Of a stretch of 64,000 nucleotides of DNA, positions 50,650-60,094 are shown piece by piece. The stretch's first letter is position 1. Each line of letters begins with the position of its first letter. The notes below the pieces were generated by a model, which was not told the DNA's origin, made no database searches, and saw only the letters and a program-made list of their open reading frames with translations. This DNA comes from an uncultured Methylophilaceae bacterium (GTDB lineage: Bacteria; Pseudomonadota; Gammaproteobacteria; Burkholderiales; Methylophilaceae), in assembly GCA_903834185.1 (NCBI GenBank), contig CAILHX010000051.1, positions 27,190 through 91,189 on the forward strand, given 5' to 3'. A program made the position numbers and the translations under genes.

Positions 50650-51296
50650 TGAACGTCGCCCAGAAATACCCCTATATCGTGATCGAAGGCCCCATCGGCT
50701 GCGGTAAAACAACGCTGGCCAAGCGCATGGCAGAGCGCATTTCCGCACAATTGTTGCTGGAAAATGCGGCAGAAAATCCTTTTTTGGAGCGGTTTTATCA
50801 GAATCCGGAACGGCATGCGCTACCCACCCAGCTGTTTTTTCTTTTCCAACGTACTGAACAGCTGCGCAAGCTCAGCCAGCCTGACTTGTTTGGCGACTGC
50901 ACCATCGCCGATTTTTTTCTGGAAAAAGATCCTTTATTTGCCAGACTCAACTTGAATGACGAAGAGTTTGCCCTTTACCGTAATATCTATCAGCATGTAA
51001 AACTGCAAATCCCACCGCCGGATCTGGTGATTTACCTGCAAACATCAACCGATGTTCTACTGGAACGTGTAGAAAAACGTGGAATAGATTATGAAAAAGG
51101 AATCAGCCGCGATTATCTGGAAAGATTGGCCGCTATCTATAGTGACTTTTTTCACCAATTCCAATCCGCACCTCTGCTCATTGTGAACAACGAGCATCTG
51201 GATGTGGCCGCGAGTGACGAAGCTCTGGAGTTACTGATGGATCGTATGATGAAAATGCGGGGACCCAGGGAATATTTCAACCCTAATCTGGAATGA
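50649..51296 (+). CDS. Deoxynucleoside kinase family protein
   Basis: This 215-residue P-loop kinase has Walker A EGPIGCGKTTLAKRM at about 13-27, a DFFLEKDPLFARL catalytic segment and the lid ERVEKRGIDYEKGISRDY. It belongs to the deoxyadenosine/deoxycytidine kinase group found between folK and panB in many betaproteobacteria. ATG 50649 overlaps the folK stop by one base. The base specificity is not determinable here. Confidence 0.88.
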   Translation: MNVAQKYPYIVIEGPIGCGKTTLAKRMAERISAQLLLENAAENPFLERFYQNPERHALPTQLFFLFQRTEQLRKLSQPDLFGDCTIADFFLEKDPLFARLNLNDEEFALYRNIYQHVKLQIPPPDLVIYLQTSTDVLLERVEKRGIDYEKGISRDYLERLAAIYSDFFHQFQSAPLLIVNNEHLDVAASDEALELLMDRMMKMRGPREYFNPNLE

Positions 51297-52072
51297 GCTC
51301 ACTGCCAACTCTGCAAGCCCTGAAAAAGCGCGGCGAGAAGATCGCCATGCTGACTTGTTACGATGCCAGCTTTGCATTCATGATGGAATCAGCCCAGGTG
51401 GACGTGCTGCTGGTCGGGGATATGCTGGGCGTAGTATTGCAGGGATCAACCGGCACGCAAAACGTCACCATGCAAGACATGCTTTACCACACGCGTTGCG
51501 TAACCGCAGGCTCGAAATCGTTATTGATCATTGCCGATATGCCCTATGCCAGCGATGCCTCGCCAGACCTGGCGCTGAGGAACGCAGAACAGTTGATTGC
51601 GGCAGGGGCGCATATGATCAAGCTGGAAGGCAACAAACCGGACATTGTGAGGCACTTGGTAGCAAATAATATCGCCGTCTGCGGACATCTTGGTTTCACG
51701 CCGCAGTCCATCACTTCGACTGGCGCTTACCCGGTGCAAGGCACGGATGAGGCAAGCGCGCAGCAAATACTGGATGATGCTCTGGCACTGCAGCAAGCCG
51801 GCATCAGTCTGCTGGTACTTTCCATGATGCCAGCTGCTGTAGCAGGCATCATCACCATGAATTTAAACATTCCCACCATAGGCATAGGAGCCGGCAAGGA
51901 TTGTGATGGGCAAGTGCTGGTACTCTATGACATGCTGGGCATCTCGCCCGGCAAACTCACAAAGTATTCCCGCAATTTCCTGATTGGCGAAGATTGTATA
52001 CAGAATGCTGTCGTCGCCTATGTTGCAGCTGTGAAATCAGGCGCATTCCCGGATATTGAACACAGCTTTTGA
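51293..52072 (+). CDS. panB: Ketopantoate hydroxymethyltransferase
   Basis: PanB adds a hydroxymethyl group to ketoisovalerate in pantothenate synthesis. The 259-residue protein shows MLTCYDASFAFMME, VGDMLGVVLQGSTGT (metal Asp), VKLEGN-like IKLEGNKP, and GHLGFTPQSI. It overlaps the preceding kinase gene by 4 bases. Its ketoisovalerate substrate comes from the pathway of IlvD, encoded at 8389. Confidence 0.95.
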   Translation: MSSLPTLQALKKRGEKIAMLTCYDASFAFMMESAQVDVLLVGDMLGVVLQGSTGTQNVTMQDMLYHTRCVTAGSKSLLIIADMPYASDASPDLALRNAEQLIAAGAHMIKLEGNKPDIVRHLVANNIAVCGHLGFTPQSITSTGAYPVQGTDEASAQQILDDALALQQAGISLLVLSMMPAAVAGIITMNLNIPTIGIGAGKDCDGQVLVLYDMLGISPGKLTKYSRNFLIGEDCIQNAVVAYVAAVKSGAFPDIEHSF

Positions 52073-52085
52073 TGGACATAGCTTG

Positions 52086-52916
52086 ATGGATATCATTGCC
52101 AATATCGCAGAACTGCGTAAGCGCTTATCAGCCGAAACCAGCATCGCCTTCGTCCCCACCATGGGCAACCTGCATGACGGACATCTGGCATTGGTGGCAC
52201 TGGCGAAGCAACATGCATCGTGCGTAGTGGTCAGTATATTCGTTAATCCTCTGCAGTTTGCCGCCAATGAAGACCTGGCAAGCTACCCGCGTACCCTGAA
52301 ACCGGATTGTCAAAAGCTGGCAGCGGCAGGTGTGAATGTAGTATTCACACCAACGGATGCTGAACTTTACCCACAGATCCAAAATATTACAGTACGCCTT
52401 CCCGGCATCGCACAGGAGTTATGCGGCGTCGCGCGCCCCACCCATTTTGAAGGTGTCGCTACAGTAGTGCTTAAGTTGTTCAATATCGTGCAACCGCAAG
52501 TAGCCGTGTTCGGGAACAAGGACTTTCAACAACTGTTCATCATCGGCCAGCTTATCCGACAGCTGGCACTACCGATTCAGCTCATCTCTGGAGAAACGGT
52601 ACGGGAAACCGATGGCTTGGCGATGAGCTCGCGCAACGGCTATCTGAAACCCGCGGAAAGAGTGGAAGCTCCGCGCTTATATCGCGCCTTGCAACAAGTA
52701 GTACACGCGGCACAACAAGGCCGACAAGATTTTCCCGAGATCGAATCGCAAACCATGCAATTCCTGACGCAACTGGGTTGGATCGTCGATTACATCTCGA
52801 TCAGGAATGCCATGACGCTGACTATAGCGACTAAAGCTGATAGAAACCTGGTGGTACTGGGTGCCGCAAGATTGGGGAAAACCAGACTCATAGACAATAT
52901 CGAGTTTGAGATATAA
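52086..52916 (+). CDS. panC: Pantothenate synthetase
   Basis: PanC joins pantoate and beta-alanine using ATP. The 276-residue protein has [15 protein letters not shown] (HIGH-like), [19 protein letters not shown] and the KMSKS-like MSSRNGYL. I chose ATG 52086 over the upstream in-frame TTG at 52056, which lies inside panB. It is followed by panD after 29 bases. Confidence 0.95.
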   Translation: MDIIANIAELRKRLSAETSIAFVPTMGNLHDGHLALVALAKQHASCVVVSIFVNPLQFAANEDLASYPRTLKPDCQKLAAAGVNVVFTPTDAELYPQIQNITVRLPGIAQELCGVARPTHFEGVATVVLKLFNIVQPQVAVFGNKDFQQLFIIGQLIRQLALPIQLISGETVRETDGLAMSSRNGYLKPAERVEAPRLYRALQQVVHAAQQGRQDFPEIESQTMQFLTQLGWIVDYISIRNAMTLTIATKADRNLVVLGAARLGKTRLIDNIEFEI

Positions 52917-52945
52917 TTTGTTTTTTTGATACGCTGGCAAAAAAT

Positions 52946-53329
52946 ATGCAAAGAACCATGCTTAAATCCAAGCTACACCGTGTACGCGTTACGAAGTCGG
53001 AGTTGGACTATGAAGGTTCGTGCGCCATTGATGAAGTGCTGCTGGAAATGGCCGACATACGGGAATTCCAGCAAATAGAGATTTATAACGTGAACAATGG
53101 CGAGCGCTTCACTACTTATGCCATTCGCGCCCAGCGCAACTCCGGTGTTATTTCAGTCAACGGTGCTGCTGCACGCAAAGCACAAACAGGTGATATTCTG
53201 ATCATTGCCACTTACGCGGTTTACAACGAGCTAGAGCTGGAAAAATATCAGCCTGAGCTGGTATATGTGGATGCCATGAATCGCATCAAGGACAAGCGTC
53301 GCGATATTCCAATTCAGGCAGCAGGATAG
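52946..53329 (+). CDS. panD: Aspartate 1-decarboxylase proenzyme
   Basis: PanD makes beta-alanine for PanC. The 127-residue proenzyme has the self-cleavage site YEGSCAID, with Gly24-Ser25 giving the pyruvoyl group at the usual place. The start MQRTML is of the E. coli form. A strong terminator follows 12 bases after the stop. Confidence 0.96.
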   Translation: MQRTMLKSKLHRVRVTKSELDYEGSCAIDEVLLEMADIREFQQIEIYNVNNGERFTTYAIRAQRNSGVISVNGAAARKAQTGDILIIATYAVYNELELEKYQPELVYVDAMNRIKDKRRDIPIQAAG

Positions 53330-53341
53330 ACCTGGGGAGAT

Positions 53342-53383
53342 CCCCAATAAAAAAGGCAGCTATCGCTGCCTTTTTTATTGGGG
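53342..53383 (+). terminator. Rho-independent terminator after panD
   Basis: A 19-bp perfect inverted repeat (53342-53360 with 53365-53383), loop tatc, includes A6 before and T6 after the ggcagc/gctgcc core. It can end transcription of both panBCD and the convergent chemoreceptor gene. Confidence 0.92.
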
Positions 53384-53411
53384 TTTTCTGAGTGCGCTTA
53401 CTTCGCACTGA

Positions 53412-54572
53412 TCAGAGTCTGAATTTTGAAACCAGAGAATTCAAATGCTGCGCTTTTCCTCGCACATTCTCTGCCATGTCATGGAAAGCACTGGCTTCTT
53501 CCGCAGTTTTGCTCGACAGGTCGCCAATGTAGGACACTGCTTTATTGATACCGCTGGCGGATACTTCCTGATCTGCAGCCAGGGTAGCGATAGTATCCGA
53601 CATGCCCACGATCTTTTCGACGTAGTTGACGATGCCGTGCAACGCATCATCAGCCACTTTGGCATTGGCGGCTGCAGACATGGCTTCTTCCTGTTTCTCC
53701 TGCACCGTCTTGGAAACAGCCTGTGCTTTGTCCTGCAGGCTGGTGATAATCTTGCCGATCTCCTCGGTGGATTTACCGGTACGTTGCGACAAGTTACGTA
53801 CTTCGTCAGCTACCACTGCGAACCCGCGCCCGGCTTCACCGGCACGTGCGGCTTCGATCGCGGCATTGAGTGCGAGCAGGTTAGTCTGCTCCGAAATTTC
53901 GCGAATCACCTGCATCACTGAACTGATCTTGCCAATCTCTTCCTGTAAGGAAGTGATTGATTCTGCTATACCGCGTACGTCGGTGGAGATATGCTCCAGC
54001 GAACTGATAGTCTTGCCTACCACCTGGCTACCGCTTACCGCTGCGCTATTGGCTTCACGTGCGGCTGCCACTACTTGCTTGGCCTGCGAGGAGACATCTT
54101 TGGTGTGATCAGCCAGATGCACGATACTATCCACGATCTGGGTGGTATGTGTGCCCTGACTGGTGATCGCGGTTTCAGCACGCATCACGATCTGACTCAT
54201 CTCCGCCGAAGCTGCATCCAGCTCCATTGCGGTACTACGTACACTTTGTATCAAACTAGCTGTGCCAGCACGCGCCTTGTCGTATTCGGTCGCCAGTATC
54301 GAAAAATCGTCTTTACCGGCGAGATGAAACTTTTGCGACATATCGCCGGCCGCCATGGTCTGCAATGCCTTGGCAATCGCTTCTGAACGGCGATGTGCGT
54401 TAATGGCGAACCACTGTGAAATGATCACATTGAGTGCCACCAGAATAATAGTTTCTACGACCGCAGGGTGGAACATACGAATGACGAACACCGCAACGGC
54501 AACGAAGGAAATAATCGTGAACTGCTTACGTAGCGTCAGATTCTGCGCCAGTGACTCAAGTGGTTGGCTCAT
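53412..54572 (-). CDS. Methyl-accepting chemotaxis protein without a large sensor domain
   Basis: This 386-residue protein has two close hydrophobic segments (about 18-32 and 39-55) with only a few residues between them, a HAMP-like linker with AAGDMSQKF, and a full signalling hairpin whose tip holds [34 protein letters not shown]. There is no periplasmic domain, so it may sense membrane state, redox or internal cues. No che gene is nearby. Confidence 0.92.
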   Translation of the reverse strand: MSQPLESLAQNLTLRKQFTIISFVAVAVFVIRMFHPAVVETIILVALNVIISQWFAINAHRRSEAIAKALQTMAAGDMSQKFHLAGKDDFSILATEYDKARAGTASLIQSVRSTAMELDAASAEMSQIVMRAETAITSQGTHTTQIVDSIVHLADHTKDVSSQAKQVVAAAREANSAAVSGSQVVGKTISSLEHISTDVRGIAESITSLQEEIGKISSVMQVIREISEQTNLLALNAAIEAARAGEAGRGFAVVADEVRNLSQRTGKSTEEIGKIITSLQDKAQAVSKTVQEKQEEAMSAAANAKVADDALHGIVNYVEKIVGMSDTIATLAADQEVSASGINKAVSYIGDLSSKTAEEASAFHDMAENVRGKAQHLNSLVSKFRL

Positions 54573-54658
54573 GATTCAGATATCCTTTTCTTGCTAATTT
54601 TTTTATAGAATTCTTGAAACTGAAACGAATTTTGCTTATTCACGATTATACAACCCGT

Positions 54659-55348
54659 TCAGGTAATTCTTGCAAGCTCTAAATAGCCTGAGGCAGCTAC
54701 AGGTAATGCTGCCGAAAAGGGGATGGCACCAAGAAATGGAGCATTCAGCAGGCGTAATAAGGCCTTTTCATTCGCCGTGGCTGCCTGCATATCCGGAGTA
54801 ACGTAATTGGCAACCCAGCCGGCAAACTGCAAGCCTTTGCGTTCTATAGCCTGCGCACTCAGCAGAGCCTGATTCAGGCAGCCCAGACGCATCCCCACCA
54901 CCAGAATTACGGGAATATCGAGGGCAAGCACCAGATCGGCCATATCCACATTGTTATTCGAAGCCCCATTCAGGGTTACATGCAAAGGCACGGCGATGCC
55001 GCCCGCGCCTTCGACAATCACCACATCCGCCTGTTGTTGCAATGTTTTAAACGCGGCAATGATGGACGCGAAGGAAATTTCCACCCCCGCCTGTTCCGCT
55101 GCAATATGCGGTGCGATCGCCGGTGAGAATCGATAAGGATTTATATGCGCAATATCCGCTTGTACATTGCTGGCAGCCTGCAACTGCAGCACATCATCGA
55201 ACAAGCCATTGTCATCACAACCGGCAGCAACCGGTTTCATGCCCACCACGCGCTGCCCTTGCGCAGCAAAAGCCTGTAACAAGGCGCACGCTATACTGGT
55301 TTTACCTATACCAGTATCCGTCCCTGTGATAAAGAAAGCCTTATTCAT
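54659..55348 (-). CDS. bioD: Dethiobiotin synthetase
   Basis: BioD closes the ureido ring of dethiobiotin with ATP and CO2. The 229-residue protein shows the P-loop FITGTDTGIGKTSIACAL, GMKPVAAG and VEGAGGIAVPL. It is the last gene of bioB-bioF-bioH-bioC-bioD and overlaps bioC by 4 bases. Confidence 0.96.
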   Translation of the reverse strand: MNKAFFITGTDTGIGKTSIACALLQAFAAQGQRVVGMKPVAAGCDDNGLFDDVLQLQAASNVQADIAHINPYRFSPAIAPHIAAEQAGVEISFASIIAAFKTLQQQADVVIVEGAGGIAVPLHVTLNGASNNNVDMADLVLALDIPVILVVGMRLGCLNQALLSAQAIERKGLQFAGWVANYVTPDMQAATANEKALLRLLNAPFLGAIPFSAALPVAASGYLELARIT

Positions 55349-56214
55349 TTTCTTGGCCTGAAGGTCACGGGCTGAAAACCATCCGCCAATTTTGGCTTAG
55401 GCTTCCAGGCGTGACCGTAAACCACTTCGAAAGTCGCAGGCAGCTTACCATCGGGCTGACGGAAAACCTCATAGTTCTCTTTAAGACTACTCAAAAAGGC
55501 GCGACCTTCCAATCCGCGCCCGCGACCTGCAGTTGCATTATTCGCACCTATGGCTTTGAGATCGTGCATCACGTCCAGCACATCGCTATAGGTCAATGTG
55601 AACCTTTCTACATCCATCACTGGTGCAGAAAATCCTGCACGTACCAGAGCATCACCAATGTCATGCATATCAATAAAACGGCTCACGTGCGTATGGTGGT
55701 TATTGGTCGCCTGGCGCAATTCCATCAGGGTATCCGGTCCAAACGTGCTGAACATGAGCAAACCTTCAGGCTTTAGCACCCGCTGCATCTCAGCGAAAGC
55801 GGCATCAAGGTCGTTACACCATTGCAAGGCCAGATTCGACCATATCAGATCCAACATTCCTGTCCGTATCGGCAAAGCTTCTATATCGCCGCAAATGAAG
55901 CGGTGACGCTTGCCTAAATTACGCTGCACCCAGGTTAGCTTACGTTCTGCAGTTTGCAACATGGGCAGGGAGAAATCCAAAGCCAGCACTTGGCTATGAC
56001 GATAACGGTCAGCCAGACTCCTGCCTCCCTGTCCGGTACCGCAACCTGCATCCAATATATGCTGCGGCTGGAGTGCGACGACATACAGACGTTCCAGCAT
56101 ACGTTGCAGAACTTCGCGTTGCAGCACGGCGGCGGCATCATAGGAAGTAGCCGCACGCCCAAAAGCGCGCCGCACGCGCTTCTTATCCAGGCTGTATTCG
56201 TCGGCTTCGTTCAT
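55345..56214 (-). CDS. bioC: Malonyl-ACP O-methyltransferase
   Basis: BioC methylates malonyl-ACP so fatty-acid synthesis can build the pimeloyl chain. The 289-residue SAM methyltransferase begins MNEADEYSLDKKRVRRAFGRAA-like (start MNEADEYS), with the SAM loop ILDAGCGTGQGG. The frame is open 37 codons further upstream, but ATG 56214 overlaps the bioH stop as ATGA and gives the family start. Confidence 0.94.
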   Translation of the reverse strand: MNEADEYSLDKKRVRRAFGRAATSYDAAAVLQREVLQRMLERLYVVALQPQHILDAGCGTGQGGRSLADRYRHSQVLALDFSLPMLQTAERKLTWVQRNLGKRHRFICGDIEALPIRTGMLDLIWSNLALQWCNDLDAAFAEMQRVLKPEGLLMFSTFGPDTLMELRQATNNHHTHVSRFIDMHDIGDALVRAGFSAPVMDVERFTLTYSDVLDVMHDLKAIGANNATAGRGRGLEGRAFLSSLKENYEVFRQPDGKLPATFEVVYGHAWKPKPKLADGFQPVTFRPRK

Positions 56215-56975
56215 TGCAAATGCCTGATCAAAGTGTCGGCGAACCACTGCGGGTGCGACAAAAATGGGGCGTGTGATGCATTTTTCTGCACTTCCAGCTT
56301 GGCGTTCATTTGCTCTGCCAGCCATTTGCCCGCCGCATATGGCACGATCCGATCACGTTCGCCGTGCATGATAAGTGCAGGGACTTTGATCATGTCAATA
56401 TCATGGCGCAGATCATTGTTCTGCAACAACGCAAGCCCTGCGGCTAATGCCGGTAACGCAGGTGCTGGTCGCTGAAAGAAATGTTGTTTGAGTTCGCGCA
56501 CCGTTTCCCGTGGATCATCACCGCCTTGTGCCTGTAGCGTAAGAAAGCGCGTCATGGCAGGTTGGTAGTTGCTTTGAATACCATCGGCAAACTGATCGAA
56601 CTCTTCCTGCTGGATACCGTGTTTCCAGTCTGCAGAATTAACGAACTTGGGGGTCACGCTCACCAGTACCAGCCGCGCTAATTGTTCAGGTTGCTGCAAC
56701 GCCCATTGCATGGCTATTTGCCCGCCCAGTGACCAGCCGCACAACAGTATTTTATCCGGCACCTTTTGCCTCATTTGTTCCACCAGATGATGCATGGTAT
56801 ACGGTTCTGACATGGCTTCTGCGCTATAACCGAATCCCGGAATATCGATCAGGTGCAGACGGAAATACTGTGCCAGTAAGGATTTGACAGGTTGCCACAC
56901 GCCCCCATGCATTCCCCAGCCATGCAGCAACACCAGATCGGGTCCTGAGCCTGTGGTTTCGATATGGATGGTCAT
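56211..56975 (-). CDS. bioH: Pimeloyl-ACP methyl ester carboxylesterase
   Basis: BioH removes the methyl ester from pimeloyl-ACP methyl ester. This 254-residue alpha/beta hydrolase has LLHGWGMHGGVWQ, the nucleophile motif CGWSLGGQIA, an Asp in GERDRIVPY and the His in NASHAPFLSH. ATG 56975 lies 2 bases after the bioF stop; an upstream TTG is less likely. Confidence 0.94.
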   Translation of the reverse strand: MTIHIETTGSGPDLVLLHGWGMHGGVWQPVKSLLAQYFRLHLIDIPGFGYSAEAMSEPYTMHHLVEQMRQKVPDKILLCGWSLGGQIAMQWALQQPEQLARLVLVSVTPKFVNSADWKHGIQQEEFDQFADGIQSNYQPAMTRFLTLQAQGGDDPRETVRELKQHFFQRPAPALPALAAGLALLQNNDLRHDIDMIKVPALIMHGERDRIVPYAAGKWLAEQMNAKLEVQKNASHAPFLSHPQWFADTLIRHLQ

Positions 56976-56977
56976 GG

Positions 56978-58150
56978 TTAACAAATCTCTCGCAACGCAT
57001 CTACCAGCATCGAAACATCATCCAGAGAATGCGCTGCAGATAGCGATATGCGTAAACGTGCAGTGCCTTTGGGCACCGTGGGAGGACGAATTGCAGGGAC
57101 TAATATCCCGCGTTGTAACAGCTGTTCGCTGGCCTTCAACGCATCCTCATTGCTACCCACGATGAGCGGTTGAATGGGCGTGGGAGAGTCTTCCAGCTTC
57201 CAGCGACAATCTGACAAACCACTACGCAGTGAGGTTATCAGTGTAAGCAAGCGCTCACGCCTCCCGCTTTCCTGTGCCATGATTGACAGGCTTGCCAGCA
57301 AGCCTGCCGACAAGAAGGGTGGACTCGCCGTGGTGTAAATATAAGTACGGGCATTTTGCAGTAAATACTCGATCAAAGTATTTTCCCCTGCCACGAACGC
57401 CCCTGCTACACCAGCGGCCTTTCCCAATGTCGCCATGTAAATAATGCGTGGGCTTTGCACTTTGAAATGCTGCAGTACGCCGCGCCCTTCGGCACCCAGT
57501 ACGCCAAAACCATGTGCATCATCGAGCATCAGCCAGGCATCATATTTTTCGCACAAGGAAAGCAATTCCGGTACTGGAGCAATATCACCATCCATACTGA
57601 ATACCGCGTCTACCAGCACCAGTTTTCTCCGGGCTTTGGACGCGGCAAGCAGCTTCTCCAATGCCTGCATGTCCTGATGCGGATAGCGCTTGAATTCGGC
57701 TCGGGACAGCACCACGGCATCATTCAGCGACGCATGGTTCAACTTGTCTGCAAATACAGCGTCATCCCGTCCCATCAACGCCGTCACAGCACCAATGTTC
57801 GCCATATAACCAGTGGAAAACAGTAGAGCCTGCGGCAAGCGCACGAAATCCGCCAATGATTGTTCCAATTGCTGATGGTACTGATGATGGCCGGTAATAA
57901 GGTGGGATGCACCACTACCTGCGCCACTGGTATCTGCACCGCGCTTGACCGCAGCGATGATGGCAGGATGAGCAGCTAAGCCCAGGTAGTCGTTACTGCA
58001 AAACGATAACACATCGCGCCCGTCCACCCGGATATGCGCGCCTTGCATGCTTTGCAGCAAACGGCGGCTACGCACTGACCCCGTAGCTTTACGCTGGTCC
58101 AGCTCCTGTTGCAGGTTGGCATATGAAGACAAAGCGATCAGCCGCGACAA
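56978..58150 (-). CDS. bioF: 8-amino-7-oxononanoate synthase
   Basis: BioF condenses pimeloyl-ACP and alanine using PLP. The 390-residue protein shows SFCSNDYLGLAAHP, SGAGSGASHLITGHH, DDAHGFGVLG and the PLP lysine in MATLGKAAG. It follows bioB after 9 bases. Confidence 0.96.
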   Translation of the reverse strand: MSRLIALSSYANLQQELDQRKATGSVRSRRLLQSMQGAHIRVDGRDVLSFCSNDYLGLAAHPAIIAAVKRGADTSGAGSGASHLITGHHQYHQQLEQSLADFVRLPQALLFSTGYMANIGAVTALMGRDDAVFADKLNHASLNDAVVLSRAEFKRYPHQDMQALEKLLAASKARRKLVLVDAVFSMDGDIAPVPELLSLCEKYDAWLMLDDAHGFGVLGAEGRGVLQHFKVQSPRIIYMATLGKAAGVAGAFVAGENTLIEYLLQNARTYIYTTASPPFLSAGLLASLSIMAQESGRRERLLTLITSLRSGLSDCRWKLEDSPTPIQPLIVGSNEDALKASEQLLQRGILVPAIRPPTVPKGTARLRISLSAAHSLDDVSMLVDALREIC

Positions 58151-58159
58151 AACAACGGG

Positions 58160-59164
58160 TCAGATTCCTTCAGGACGGATGCCCAGTTTGTCGAACAATT
58201 GCTGATCGGCATCGGTGTCAGGATTGCCTGTGGTCAGCAATTTTTCGCCATAGAAAACCGAATTGGCACCTGCGATAAAACACAGCGCCTGCATGGTATC
58301 GCTCATCTGGCTGCGGCCGGCAGACAACCGCACGTGCGAGGCCGGCATGGTGATGCGTGCAGCAGCCACAGTGCGTATGAATTCGAAGTCATCCAACGGC
58401 TCGGTACCACATAGCGGCGTGCCTTCTACCTGAGTCAGCAGATTGATAGGGACCGATTCAGGAGGCGTGGCCATGTTGGCCAGCTGAGCGATCAAACCAG
58501 CGCGCTGGTTGCGTGATTCACCCATGCCAACAATGCCGCCGCAGCATACGTTCATACCGGCTTCACGCACCTGTTCCAGGGTATCCAGCCTATCCTGATA
58601 GGTGCGGGTGCTGATCACCTCGCCATAGAACTCCGGCGCGGTATCCAGATTATGGTTGTAATAATCCAGCCCTGCCTGACGTAATTGCTCTGCCTGACCT
58701 TCTTTTAGCATCCCCAGCGTAGCGCAGGTTTGCAGACCCATCGCCTTCACTTCAGCGATCATTTTCATCACCGGTTCCAGATCTCTTTGCTTGGGCCCGC
58801 GCCAGGCAGCCCCCATGCAAAAACGGCTGGCACCTTTTTCCTTGGCAGCGCGGGCCGCTGCGACCACGTCTTCAAGGGCCATCATATCTTCATTCTCTAC
58901 ACCGGTATGATAACGCGCAGCTTGCGGGCAATAACCGCAGTCTTCCGGACAACCCCCCGTTTTAATGGAAAGCAGAGTACTGACCTGAACTTCATTAGGA
59001 TCAAAATGCAGTCTATGCACGGTCTGTGCACGATGTATCAAGTCGGAAAACGGCATCTCGAACAACGCGATGATGTCGGCCACAGTCCATTTCTGCACGG
59101 TTTTATTGCCAGTTTGATGGCTTACAGCAAAATCAGCGGCATTATTCTCAGCAACGTTGTTCAT
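58160..59164 (-). CDS. bioB: Biotin synthase
   Basis: BioB inserts sulfur into dethiobiotin by radical SAM chemistry. The 334-residue protein has the cluster motif [12 protein letters not shown], further Cys in CATLGML and [12 protein letters not shown], and a late [10 protein letters not shown]. It is the first gene of the biotin operon, preceded by a good promoter. Confidence 0.97.
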   Translation of the reverse strand: MNNVAENNAADFAVSHQTGNKTVQKWTVADIIALFEMPFSDLIHRAQTVHRLHFDPNEVQVSTLLSIKTGGCPEDCGYCPQAARYHTGVENEDMMALEDVVAAARAAKEKGASRFCMGAAWRGPKQRDLEPVMKMIAEVKAMGLQTCATLGMLKEGQAEQLRQAGLDYYNHNLDTAPEFYGEVISTRTYQDRLDTLEQVREAGMNVCCGGIVGMGESRNQRAGLIAQLANMATPPESVPINLLTQVEGTPLCGTEPLDDFEFIRTVAAARITMPASHVRLSAGRSQMSDTMQALCFIAGANSVFYGEKLLTTGNPDTDADQQLFDKLGIRPEGI

Positions 59165-59197
59165 GGCATTAATTCTCTATAATGAAACACGGTGCCT

Positions 59198-59225
59198 ATT
59201 GTATTAGCCAATCCGGATTAGTCAA
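59198..59225 (-). promoter_or_regulatory. Likely sigma-70 promoter of the biotin operon
   Basis: On the minus strand TTGACT (59225-59220) and TACAAT (59203-59198) are 16 bases apart, about 35 bases before the bioB start. No BirA operator could be recognised with confidence. Confidence 0.5.
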
Positions 59226-59234
59226 TTAAATCGT

Positions 59235-59947
59235 ATGCAATTTTTTGACAACTGCTTAAAAATCATTCAAACACTGCTGCCGCAACGCTGCCTGCTGTGC
59301 GATGCAGGTAGTAGCAACAAGCCCATATGCAATGATTGTTTGCATGACCTGCCTGCACTCTCCAAAGAGAGTTGCCCGGTCTGCGCACTCCCAACTTTCA
59401 ACTCAGAGATTTGCGGTCATTGTTTGCAACACCCGCCTGCATTCGATGCCACCATCGCTGCCTTCAATTTTGTATACCCGATGGATGCGTTGCTAAGAGC
59501 GTTGAAATACAGAGGCGAACTCAGCGTGGCCGAAATCGCTGCCAACGGCATCATCAGTTCGCTTGCTCATCAGGATTTGCCGGACCTGTTGATCCCCATG
59601 CCTTTGCATCCCCAACGCTTGCAGGAGCGCGGCTTTAACCAGGCGATGGAGATCAGCCGGCGGATACCCCGACATACGCATAGCAGGCTCTCTACCAATA
59701 GCATTATTCGTCTGCGTCATGGCGAGCCGCAGGCCAGCCTGCCACTGAACAAGCGGGCAAAGAATGTGAAGGGGGGGTTGCAATCAATGATGCAGTTGAC
59801 ACCGATCTACGTGGCAAACATATCGCCGTGGTAGATGACATCATGACCAGCGGTGCCAGCCTCAACGAACTGGCAAAAACCCTTAAGAAAGCAGGTGCCG
59901 CACGAGTAGAATGCTGGGTCGCTGCCCGAACTTTGCCCCATGTTTAA
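59235..59947 (+). pseudogene. comF: ComF-family phosphoribosyltransferase, frameshifted at a G7 tract
   Basis: The protein begins with a ComF zinc module of four CxxC pairs (CLLC, CNDC, CPVC, CGHC) and a PRTase-like body (LIPMPLHPQRLQERGFNQA). After RAKNVKG the frame breaks at seven G (59772-59778). Read as is, it continues as 20 unrelated residues and stops at 59834. In the other frame the expected end appears, with the PRPP loop IAVVDDIMTSGASLNE, and stops at 59947. One extra G or two fewer would restore it. ComF supports DNA uptake in competent bacteria. It could be a pseudogene, a phase-variable gene or a sequencing error. Confidence 0.88.
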
Positions 59948-60002
59948 TTTAATTCTTTTCCAGCCCGAGATTCCACCCAACACCGGCAAAATAAAGACCT
60001 AG
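59940..60002 (+). pseudogene. trmL: 5' fragment of trmL, interrupted by foreign DNA
   Basis: ATG 59940, overlapping the end of comF, begins MFNLILFQPEIPPNTG, the exact start of TrmL, the 2'-O-methyltransferase of the tRNA anticodon wobble base. After codon 16 (ggc, 59985-59987) similarity ends abruptly and a stop follows four codons later. The rest of trmL is not in the window to the right, where AT-rich recombinase genes begin. Confidence 0.85.
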
Positions 60003-60047
60003 ATTATACTGACTTTATATTAGTATTATTTTGATCATTCCATCTTT

Positions 60048-60090
60048 AGTTGGAGTAAGTTGAGTCCAACTCTGATTCAAATTAAGTTGG
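60048..60090 (+). repeat. AGTTG repeats ahead of the first recombinase gene
   Basis: AGTTGGA (60048-60054) and TCCAACT (60065-60071) form an inverted pair, and AAGTTGA (60057) and AAGTTGG (60084) repeat the motif directly. Such clusters beside an integrase gene at an element end can be recombinase binding sites. This is pattern-based only. Confidence 0.35.
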
Positions 60091-60094
60091 GTAC

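Noticed and set aside
54645..54675. Promoter for the chemoreceptor gene
   Set aside because: A perfect TATAAT is present on the minus strand, but the only -35-like hexamer (TTGCAA) is 19 bases away and within bioD, and no flagellar sigma-28 pattern is seen.
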